NCBI GenBank assembly: GCA_024180945.1
Contig: JAKSGN010000038.1
Location: forward strand, 682,001-746,000
DNA length: 64,000 bases
Direction: 5' to 3'
Source of the DNA: Macrophomina tecta
Taxonomy: Eukaryota > Ascomycota > Dothideomycetes > Botryosphaeriales > Botryosphaeriaceae
Within the stretch, counting starts at the first letter, position 1. Each line of letters starts with the position of its first letter. The position numbers were made by a program, and so were the translations under genes. Positions 55,813-64,000 of this stretch are shown here, in pieces. The notes beneath the pieces are model-generated. The model made no database searches. It was not told the DNA's origin and saw only the letters and a list, made by a program, of their open reading frames with translations.

Positions 55813-57477
55813 TCACGCGTCCTGCTTCGCGTCGCCAAAGGGCTCAAACCGGGCCAGCACCTCCATCGCGTCCGCGGCCTCCCTCCTCACCACCTCCTCA
55901 TGCGCCCTGCTCCTCGGCCGGATGACGCACTCGAACTTCTTCGGCCGGATGTTGAAGCCGTCGGTGTAGGCCAGCGTGTCGTACGCGCGGCCCTCGGCCG
56001 GCAGCACGTCGAAGGCCCACAGCAGCCTGGCCAGCACCACCCACACGCTGTTCTCGGCCAGGCCGGCGCCGGGGCAGATGCGGCGGCCCCAGCCGAAGCT
56101 CGAGTGGCCGCGCGGGCTCGGGTGCGTCTTGGGGCCGACCAGCCGGCGCGGGCGCAGCGCGACGTCGTCGTGGAAGCGCAGCGGCTCGAAGGCGTGCGGG
56201 TGCGGGTAGTAGTCGGGGTGCAGGTTGATGGCCCACGAGTTGGCCAGCACGGTGGTGCCGGCGGGAATGCGCCAGCCGGCGTAGACGTCGTCGGCGGTGG
56301 AGGCGTGCGGCGTGCCGCCCAGCACGGCGACGGGCCGCCAGCGCAGGACCTCCTTGACCAGGGCGCGCAGGTAGGGCAGGCGCGGCTCGTCGGCGAAGGC
56401 CGGGCAGCGCGCCGCGCCCACGACGGCGTCGAGCTCGGCGTGGGCGGCGGCGAGCGCGTGCGGGTGCGTGACGAGGGCGAGCAGCGCGGTGCACAGCGTC
56501 GAGGCGGTCGTGTCGGCGCCGGCGCCGAAGAGCGAGGCCGGGATGAAGGCGAAGTCGCGGTCGGAGAGCGGCGCGAGGCCGGTCGCGGCCGGGCCCGCCG
56601 CGCGCAGCTCGAGCAGCATCTTGCACAGCGAGTCGGGCACGGCGGACGGCTTGCCGGCGGCGGCGGCGCGGGCCATGTCGCCGCGCACGACGTCGACGAG
56701 GGCCATGTTGGCGGCGGCCTCGCGGCGGCCGTGCGCCTGGATGTCGGCCTTCCAGGGCGCGAGCACGGCGGGCACGTGCTTGAGCAGCGGGAAGGTCTCG
56801 ACCAGGTGCTTGCCGGGCACGTTGAGGCTGGCGCTGTACTGCATGAACTCGAAGCGCTGCGCGACGACCGCGGCGCTGAGGCTGTCGATGCGGTGCCCGT
56901 ACGCGACCGAGAAGACGACGCTCGCGGTGAAGCGCTCGATCAGCTTCTCGAAGTTGGCCGGGTCGGCGAGGAGCTGCGCGGCCAGGCGCGCCGCCTCGGC
57001 TTCCTGGATGGGCTTGTAGGCGCGCAGCGCGTGGGGGGTGAGGGCCTGGTGGAGCAGTTTGCGGCGCGCGAGCCACGGCTTGCCGTAGGGCTGGACGAGA
57101 ATGCTGCCGCCCTCCCACAGAAGCTCGCCCATGGCGACCATGCGCGGGCGCGACGAGTACTTGTTGCTGCGTTTCTCCATCAGCTCCGCCGCGATGGCCG
57201 GATCAGAGACGACGACCGTCGGGCGCCGGCCGATCCAGAGCGTGAAAATGGGCCCGTATTCTTTGCTCCACGCGGCCAACTGGTGCCATGGCTGCGTCTT
57301 GGGCAGCTGGTGCTTGTTGCCGATGAAGGGGAGCGGCGGTGGTCCTGGCGGCATGCGCTTCCACAGCGTGATGTCGTACAGCAGCGTGAAAATCGGGGCC
57401 AGGATGAGGAGACAGCACACTGAAAGCCAAAGGTACGAGGCGCTGAGATGTGCGGGCAAGAAGCCTCCGAGCGCCAT
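55813..57477 (-). CDS. Cytochrome P450, microsomal, function unknown
   Basis: One exon, 554 residues, with strong GC-rich codon use unlike the intron-rich P450 at 8.9 kb. Residues ~12-36 form the membrane anchor, followed by the hinge PPGPPPLPFIG. The I-helix is FGAGADTTAS, the K-helix KEVLRWRP, and the heme loop FGWGRRICPG with ligand Cys468. The sequence resembles the large group of fungal P450s near aflatoxin-pathway OrdA-type enzymes; substrate unknown. It is followed by a divergent FAD monooxygenase and an MFS transporter, a common trio in detoxification or small metabolite clusters. The intron-free structure could reflect lineage-specific loss or transfer. Confidence 0.92.
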   Translation of the reverse strand: MALGGFLPAHLSASYLWLSVCCLLILAPIFTLLYDITLWKRMPPGPPPLPFIGNKHQLPKTQPWHQLAAWSKEYGPIFTLWIGRRPTVVVSDPAIAAELMEKRSNKYSSRPRMVAMGELLWEGGSILVQPYGKPWLARRKLLHQALTPHALRAYKPIQEAEAARLAAQLLADPANFEKLIERFTASVVFSVAYGHRIDSLSAAVVAQRFEFMQYSASLNVPGKHLVETFPLLKHVPAVLAPWKADIQAHGRREAAANMALVDVVRGDMARAAAAGKPSAVPDSLCKMLLELRAAGPAATGLAPLSDRDFAFIPASLFGAGADTTASTLCTALLALVTHPHALAAAHAELDAVVGAARCPAFADEPRLPYLRALVKEVLRWRPVAVLGGTPHASTADDVYAGWRIPAGTTVLANSWAINLHPDYYPHPHAFEPLRFHDDVALRPRRLVGPKTHPSPRGHSSFGWGRRICPGAGLAENSVWVVLARLLWAFDVLPAEGRAYDTLAYTDGFNIRPKKFECVIRPRSRAHEEVVRREAADAMEVLARFEPFGDAKQDA

Positions 57478-58288
57478 GGCGGGCTACTGGACGTGTTCCG
57501 CGTCTGGGAGAGGTTGCGGACGGGAGAGGGTTGATGGGGGAAGCGGACACACTTGCACCGCGTCATCAACTGCAGCATTGGTGTTGTTCGGCAGTTGCAC
57601 CAAGAAGCAGCAGCCCCACCGCTCTACTTACAGGGGACAGCGTCAGGTGCATACCCGACGGTGCTGTCTGTGCCGCTGTTGCGAGCGGGCGTCAGACCCG
57701 GCTGTGCGCCTATCTCGGGCTCGGCTTCGACCAGCTCTCGGGCCTGTCTCATGGTAGGCAGGCCTGCTGTGGAACGACGTCTAGCTCGCGAGAGCGATGT
57801 TCGGATAAGAAGCTGGTGGCGGGGCAAGGATTGAGAGGAGTGTCCTAGTCTGCTTCCCCGCAACTTTTTCCCCACAACCGCCCGAGCTTCTCCAAACCCT
57901 CGCTCTCTTCCTCTGCCCCGGATGAATCCATCCGACGGCAACACCCACTGCCCCTTTGGTTTTTTGCAAAACTCGACGCCACTGGCGCACAGCAGTCAAG
58001 ACCCACTCGCCTCCATCGGCACTTCCGTGTCGGCAAGGACCATCCTTGCCCGTCCTGTGTGCTCCCCGTAAGCCACCATGCGGGGCTCCGCATTGTCGAC
58101 TCGCCTGCATACTTTCTTTCTCGTCCCGAAAGCTTCTCGCTCTCTCGTCCTTCCCCTCCATGACTCGTTGCTGCTCACGGCCATCACTTCTGTCGAACCC
58201 TCTCAGTCTTAAAGTTCTACTTCTCAACACCTCGCTATAAACAAGCCACCCGGGAGAAGGAAAAAAAGAGAAAAAGAAAGGACCAAAA
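57478..58288. other. Divergent promoter between P450 and FAD monooxygenase
   Basis: About 0.8 kb; a TATA-like box for the plus-strand gene is listed separately. No gene supported; the long minus-strand open frame here (57781-58929) overlaps the monooxygenase antisense. Confidence 0.5.
58236..58241 (+). promoter_or_regulatory. TATA-like box of the FAD monooxygenase gene
   Basis: TATAAA about 50 bp before the start codon. Motif only. Confidence 0.4.
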
Positions 58289-59630
58289 ATGTCCTCCACC
58301 TCCTCAGGCATCCGCGTCATAATCATCGGCGCCGGCTTCGCCGGCCTGACCGCCGCCATTGAGTGCGTGCGCCACGGCCACAGCGTCACGCTGCTCGAGT
58401 CCTTCGCCGAGCTCAAGCCGCTCGGTGACATTATCTCGTTCGGGCACAACGCGGGCCGCATCTTCAAGCGGTGGCCGGGCGTCGAGGCCGCCCTGGACCC
58501 CATCTGCCACAACTCCAAGCAGCTCGTCTTCAACCGCTTCGACGGCGAGCACCTGATGACCCAGGTGTGGGAGGAGGAGGAGCTGGCGCGCAAGGGCGGC
58601 AAGAAGTTCAACGGGCACAGGGGCGAGATCCACCAGATTGTTTGGGAGCATGCGAGGAGCGTGGGCGTTGACATCAGGCTAGGGCAGAGGGTGAGCGCGT
58701 ATTTCGAGGACGAGAACGGGGCCGGGGTGGTGTCGAACGGGCAGAGGGTTGTCGGGGACGTGGTTCTCGCGGCCGATGGCGTGCGGTCGACTGCGAGGAC
58801 GATTGTGTTGGGGTACGAGGACAAGCCGAAGTCGTCGGGGTATGCGATCTGGAGGGCTTGGTTCCCGTCGGATGAGCTGGCCAAGAATCCCTTGACAGCG
58901 CATCTGGTGGTCGATGGAGATACCCACACCGGCTGGCTTGGTTAGATCACTCACGTCTGCCGGAGATACTCTTCACTGACGCGGAATCGCAGGACCGGAC
59001 ATTCACTTCCTCGCAGCCTCGATCAAGGACGGGAAAGACTTCAGCTGGGTCTGCACGCACAAGGACGAAGCCGACATCGAAGAGTCCTGGTCCGCTCCTG
59101 GGAAGGTCGAGGACGCACTCGAATGCCTGAAAGGCTGGTGTCCAGAGGTCCACGCCATCGTCCGTGCAACACCCCCAGACCGCCTCGTGGACTGGAAGCT
59201 CGTCTACCGTGATCCGCTTCCTACCTGGATTTCCCCCAAGCGCCGCATTGCCTTGATCGGGGACGCTGCGCATCCTTTCCTGCCAACTTCTATTCAAGGT
59301 GCAAGCCAGGCGATGGAGGATGGAGTGACGATTGCCATCTGCCTCGAGCTAGCTGGAAAAGAGAAGGCGCAGGAAGCGCTGCTTGCATACGAAAGAATAC
59401 GGTACGAGCGCGTCAGGGCAGCCCAGAAGACTGGTGAAACGACGCGGGATCGGTGGCACAAGGCGGACTTTGATAAGGCGAAGTCAGAGCCGAAAGCCAT
59501 CAAGCTGCCACGAGAGGATTGGTTGCTTGGGCACGACGCAGAGGCCCATGCATACGCTGTGTACGCAGAAACGGTTGAGCAGATTCGGAAGGAGGAGAAA
59601 GGCGTTCCAGACGTTCGGTCGCTGCTATAG
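58289..59630 (+). CDS. FAD-dependent monooxygenase (salicylate hydroxylase-like)
   Basis: Exons 58289-58940 and 58993-59630 encode 429 residues. The FAD-binding Rossmann motif VIIIGAGFAGLTAA is at residues ~10-23, the DG motif in VLAADGVRST and the GD motif in ALIGDAAHPFLPTS, all intact, placing it in the single-component group A flavin monooxygenases. These hydroxylate aromatic or polyketide rings with NAD(P)H. The donor is GTTAGA, slightly off consensus, but the join gives LGPDIHF in frame. It lies between the P450 and the MFS transporter and may act with them. No signal peptide; cytosolic. Confidence 0.93.
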
Positions 59631-60751
59631 ATGCTTGCTCAACCCCAAGAACAGCCAGATAAGCCAGCCTGGCCTTGAGGTGGTGTTGCATCAGTCTCCA
59701 CAGACCCGCTGTATATACTTCCGTGTACCTGAGATGCGTTAGTGAGAGTTTCGGAACGGTATTTCGCCATCCGCTACAGATTACCCTGCAGCTGCGGCTA
59801 TGCCACATCTGTCAGATAGAGGAATCCACTGCTTCGCGGGCTCTTCTAGCGGTGAATGCGCCCAGGCTGCCGGCAGGTTCGAAGCGAGACATACCCACCA
59901 CCCGCTAGGAGACTCCGTCGCATGTAGCGAGAAGGATACCAGGACACCAAGCGTAAGCAAGCTTTCCGCGATCCCTGGCGCCATGAGACCGTGCCGGCTG
60001 CCGATCTGGCCACGACCATGCTGATATCTCCCCATCTCCAACAGCGACGTCCATCCATCGGCCGCCGTGCCAGCGCCAAAACGAGGCAAAAAGCCGGCAG
60101 CGGAGCACTCACCGTCCAAACCCTCGCTCATCCTACCACCCCTGTCCCGTCTCCGCAGAGAACACAGGCCAATCCCGAGCTCCACTTTCTTACCCCACGA
60201 TGGCGGCGACGGCAACGGCTGGTTCCATTCGCTTTCGCTCCGCTCCCATCCCCCCCCGCACGTCCTGCATGTTCCCCCGGTCGTCCAACACGCCAAAAAC
60301 TTCCCGGCCACCTTGGCACACTTAACGCCACACACACACACACGGCCTGCCCTCTCCTTCTCTCTGCCCTCCTTTGCCTGAGACGGGAAGGGATGGGCAA
60401 ACTAGCATGAAACGGCAGTGCAGCAGGGTTCCAAATGCCGGGGCTCGTGCGCGGCACTTACACTTTCCTTCCGCCTGCGACGCTAACGCACGCGGGATGT
60501 GAGATGCTTTTCTAAAAAGGGTCATGGTGCGCCGTGCGCATCGAGAATCTGGTGGGTGAGGAGAGAGAGGGAGAGAGCTATATTAGGACACGAGGCTTTC
60601 CCAGAATACTTTTTTTTCAATTTTGATTTTCCTATCCCCAATTCATTGTCCGCGCAGAGAGCAACCAAGTTGTTGCGCCAACCAGAGGTTTCCAGGAAGG
60701 CTGAACGGTCGTCTGCCCAACATGCCTTTCGGTATACTGGAATGCCATAGG
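59631..60751. other. Intergenic, monooxygenase to MFS gene
   Basis: C-rich, with a short (CA)n tract near 60331-60344. No gene supported. Confidence 0.5.
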
Positions 60752-62582
60752 ATGGAGGTGGTGCCGGGCACGGGTACGTACTCTCTTGACCCTCCTTCCG
60801 ACCATTGACCCCATCTCCGAAAGCTCTAACGATGGCTCCACAGCGTTGATGAATGACCAATCCGACCTGCCGCCCGAGTTGCAAGAAGTGCCGGCCGACC
60901 GCCTGAAGCACGGGACGGGCAAGTTCTCGCACATCCTGCTGGTCCCGCAGCCCTCGGACAGCCCGAACGACCCGCTCAACTGGCCGCTGTGGAAGAAGGA
61001 CACGATCCTGCTCATCGTCGGCTTCGCGGCGGCCGTCGTGGGCGCGTACGGCCCGATGCTCGGGCCCGGCTTCGTGCCCATTTCCAAGGAGCTCGGCATC
61101 TCGGTGAACACGCTGTCGCAGGCCACGGCGTGGCTGATCCTGACGCTCGGATTGTGCGTGTTCCTGATCAACCCGGTGGCGAAGATGTACGGAAAGCGCC
61201 CTGTCTACGTCGTCACCATCATCATGCTCTTCGTCGTGAGCATCTGGGGCGCAGTGGCCGACAACTACAGCTCTTTTCTCGGGAGCCGCATCATTGGCGG
61301 AATAGGTGAAAGACACCACCACGTCCCTCCAACATGCGAGATTGAGAACTGACAGCCCAAAAGGAATGGCCCCCTACGAGGTCCTTGTCCAAGCCACCAT
61401 CTCGGACATGTACTTCGTGCACGAGCGCGCGACGCGGCTGGCGGTTTGGAACCTCTTCCTGCTCTGCGGCATCGCGGGCGCGTCCTTCATCTCGGGCTAC
61501 ATCATCGAAGACCTGGGCTACAAGTGGACGTTCGGCATGTGCGCGATCTTGTTCGGCCTGTGCATGTTCGCCGTCTTCTTCTTCGTGCCCGAGACGTCGT
61601 ACGTGCGGGACGCCATCCCGGTCAGCGTGGTGGCGGAGAAGGGAGGTAGCGACGAGGAACTGGGGAAGGGAAAGAACGAGCGCGGCGTGCGGATCGAGCA
61701 GGTCGCGGGTGTAGATGAGCCAGTGCCGTACTGGCAGTCGCTGAGGCCGTGGACAGGGAAGACGTATTCGAAGGCGCCGTTGTGGAAGATTGCGACCCGT
61801 CCCTTTGTCATGTTCTTTTACCCGGCGGTGCTCTGGGGGTTCCTCATCTACGGCACTACCCTCACGTGAGTGCATCCACTGCCGCCCTTGCACTCGAAGC
61901 TGACCGCCCCAGTTGGATCGTTGTCTTCTCGGTCGTCAATGGCGTCATCTTCGTTGAGCCTCCCTACAACTTTACCGTCGGCGAAACCGGGCTGACGGGG
62001 CTCTCACCCTTTGTCCTGACCATCCTCGCCGAAGTGATTTCCGGGCCGCTCAATGACTGGATTTGCGTCAAGCTGACCAAGAAGAACCATGGAGTTTACG
62101 AGCCGGAGTTCCGCCTGGTGCTAATGAGCGTGACGGTGATCTTGGGTACCGTTGGATTCTTTGGTTTTGGCTTGACGGTCCATCACGTCACGCACTGGAT
62201 GGGCCCGGTCATGACTTACGGGCTCGCCAACGCGGCTCTGGGGTTTGCGGCCGTGTCTGTTTTTGGCTATGTGATTGGTATGTTCTCAAGGCTAATCTGG
62301 ACGGGCACTGAATCTAACGCTTCTCCAGACTCGTATCCCACCCTTGCGGAAGAGGCCTTCGTGGCGATCAATGCCCGCCAACTGCTGACTTTCGGGCTGA
62401 CGTACTTTGTCAACGACTGGATGGCGAAAGACGGAGTGCTGAGCGTGTTCAACACCTTGGGAGCGGCATTCCTGGCGGTTTGCGCCTTGACGGTCCCGCT
62501 TTGGATATTCGGCAAGAGGATCAGGAGCTTCATTGCCCGTCAGGACTGGTTGAACGGATTCATGTCGGATTTGGAGGCGTGA
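60752..62582 (+). CDS. Major facilitator superfamily transporter (DHA1/HOL1-like)
   Basis: Exons 60752-60773, 60844-61305, 61364-61865, 61913-62277 and 62329-62582 encode 534 residues. A cytosolic N-terminus contains SDSPNDPLNWPLWKKD, the start signature of fungal HOL1/DHA1-type carriers. About twelve hydrophobic helices follow (e.g. ILLIVGFAAAVVGAYG, WLILTLGLCVFLINP), with GSRIIGGIG at TM4 and a central charged loop (residues ~255-300). Likely an H+ antiporter exporting a small molecule; substrate unknown. The first exon of 22 nt is supported by frame and splice sites; translation could also begin at the Met in exon 2. Context suggests export of the P450/monooxygenase product. Confidence 0.9.
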
Positions 62583-63650
62583 GGGGCCTGTTGCTGGGGT
62601 TCGAGCGTGCTTTTGTTGTTCTCTGATTTTACCAGAATAAAATCCCTCCGTCCTCTGTTCCTGTCGCGGACCTGCATCGCAAGAACGACAACTGGGCGCG
62701 GGAAGAACAGCCGTGGGCGGTCAAAGTGGGGGGGGGGGGGTTTCGGTCGGAGGAGACTCGCGGGTCTGGTGGCGCATAGAGACCGGCGGCGGGAAGAGGA
62801 AGAGCAACGCGCTAGCGGCAGTGAGTACGGCTGTTCGTGTCTCCCTCGAGTGGTGCGATGGTGTTGAAGCAAGCGAGGCTCGGGGGCGAGCTTATTCCCG
62901 ACTTCTTCCGCTCGCCCTCACGGCCGCCGTCGCCTGCTGCTTTGTCGCCATCACCGGTCGCTGGCTACGCGGGTGCAGCATTTGGCCCCCGTGGCCAGGT
63001 TATCAGACGTGGCCGGCCCTGGCATATCGACGACGCCGCGCCCCGTCGGAAGCGCCCGGCCGCAGTGATGCAGCAATCAGGAGATTTCGTGTACAAGTGT
63101 CTTCGACCCCAGATTCTCCACGAACACGCGCCCTCAGACGCTAGCCCGAAACAGCAACCTGCGTCTGCGCGGCCCAGTCGGTGCGCGCCGAGAGGAGCTG
63201 ACTCGGTCGGCCGATGCTTCTCGATGGAGGCTGAGCGGTGGTGTGAGCATCAGCAGCTTCGATGCCCATCCCTCGACGGCCAGTCCTCCAACAAGGTGAA
63301 CCCCTCAGCTGACATCAGGTCCCCTGTCCGCGATGAATCTTCGCGCAACGAGTGCTGCTCTCCATGCTCGCCCCCTTTAAATACTCCAGCCCATGACTGC
63401 ACCCCAGCCCTGTTCTCAGCCCCGTCATCGAACACTTGTCGCCTCAGGTCGCTGTACATATATTCGCCTGGTCACTCTCCCCTCTCCTTCCAGTTCCTAC
63501 TTCAGGGCTCTGCCTTTTAATCCCATCTCCGCTCTACTATTCAACACTCCGCTCTCCGCACACATCTCATCTCAAATAATTATCAAAAAAAAAAAAAAAA
63601 AAAAAAAAAAAAGGAAAAAAAAAGAAAAAGAAAAAGAAAAACCATCCACA
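62583..63650. other. Intergenic with G-run and long poly(A) run
   Basis: A 12-13 G run is near 62729-62741, and a long A-rich run (about 30 A, then interrupted) at 63583-63640 ends just before the next start codon. The C/T-rich stretch before it fits a promoter. Confidence 0.55.
63583..63640. repeat. Long A-rich tract in the 5' UTR
   Basis: About 30 consecutive A followed by A-rich sequence with G breaks, ending ~10 bases before the start codon at 63651. Confidence 0.85.
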
Positions 63651-64000
63651 ATGTTCGCCGCAACCCGCGCGCCATCCACCCTCCTCCGCGCCCGCCCCGC
63701 CGCCGAGCTACTCATCCGCTCACGGCCCTCCGCCCGCATGTTCCACCCCACCCCCAGACTTCCCGCCATGCCCAAGGACCCTCATACCGGTATGCGCCAC
63801 CAATCCTCGCTCTGCTCTCTCTCTCTCTCTCCACACAATCACAAATTCTCTCCCCAGACTAACGTAAATCCCCTCCGTCCTCCACAGCCCACACCGTCTC
63901 CCAACGCGTGCGCCAAGCAATCAAAGGCATCCCCGTCGAGATTTATCCCCTGGGTAAGCGAGCCCAACACTCCTACCACTCCTCCTCCTCCCGCGCGAGG
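63651..64000 (+). CDS. NDUFA4/MLRQ (B12D)-like small mitochondrial protein, 5' part
   Basis: Exons 63651-63789 and 63888-63953 are visible, then a GTAAGC donor; the rest lies beyond the window. The N-terminus (MFAATRAPSTLLRARPAAE) is an Arg-rich mitochondrial presequence. Exon 2 gives HTVSQRVRQAIKGIPVEIYPLG, the region just before the single transmembrane helix of MLRQ/B12D proteins associated with respiratory complexes. The helix itself is unseen. An alternative acceptor lies upstream (CCCCAG near 63856). Another small inner-membrane protein remains possible. Confidence 0.6.
   Translation, partial: MFAATRAPSTLLRARPAAELLIRSRPSARMFHPTPRLPAMPKDPHTGMRHQSSLCSLSLSPHNHKFSPQTNVNPLRPPQPTPSPNACAKQSKASPSRFIPWVSEPNTPTTPPPPAR

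Noticed and set aside
55898..57118. 406-codon minus-strand open frame in another frame of the P450
   Set aside because: Arg/Ala/Pro-rich out-of-frame shadow; the P450 motifs are in the other frame.
55660..57423. 587-codon plus-strand open frame
   Set aside because: Lies antisense to the intact P450; Gly/Arg/Val-rich shadow frame caused by GC-rich third positions.
57781..58929. 382-codon minus-strand open frame
   Set aside because: Largely antisense to the FAD monooxygenase; no family features.

Overview
This window is nuclear DNA of a filamentous ascomycete (Pezizomycotina). Most genes are broken by short introns (about 42-110 bp) with GT-AG ends and CTAAC/CTGAC-like branch sites. Gene content is typical of these fungi: a highly reducing polyketide synthase, an FSH-family hydrolase, a GH65 acid trehalase, fungal P450s and a Rom2-type RhoGEF. 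A Dothideomycete is plausible, but I cannot prove the class from sequence alone. I rebuilt every spliced gene by hand, and every complete model sums to a whole number of codons.

Left region, 1-12.7 kb, looks like a secondary-metabolite locus. It holds the 5' part of a highly reducing PKS (minus strand, running off the left edge) and, divergently, an FSH/LovG-like thioesterase. These are followed by a secreted GH65 acid trehalase-like enzyme, a CYP52-like P450 and a GT1 glycosyltransferase, all on the plus strand. The set suggests a polyketide chain that is released, hydroxylated near a terminus and glycosylated, that is, a glycolipid-like product. This is my main candidate for an undescribed system.

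Middle region, 13.4-48.3 kb, is mainly housekeeping: a YEATS protein (Yaf9), Coq11, an RNase T1-family ribonuclease, Sqt1, a peroxisomal 4CL-like acyl-CoA ligase, a large AlkB-like dioxygenase with an SRA-like N-terminal region, isovaleryl-CoA dehydrogenase, a haspin kinase, a large unknown coiled-coil protein, a second acyl-CoA ligase, the PKA catalytic subunit, the V-ATPase c subunit, and a DEP-DH-PH-CNH RhoGEF.

Right region, 49.7-64 kb, is more accessory: a 2EXR-like protein with long homopolymer tracts, a BTB protein with a C-terminal zinc-binding motif, an unknown protein with an unresolved reading-frame switch, then a P450, an FAD monooxygenase and an MFS transporter that may form a small oxidation/efflux group. 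The window ends inside a gene for a small mitochondrial NDUFA4/MLRQ-like protein. Intergenic stretches hold poly(A)/(T) runs, microsatellites and a few TATA-like boxes. I recognised no tRNA, rRNA, transposon or CRISPR array.
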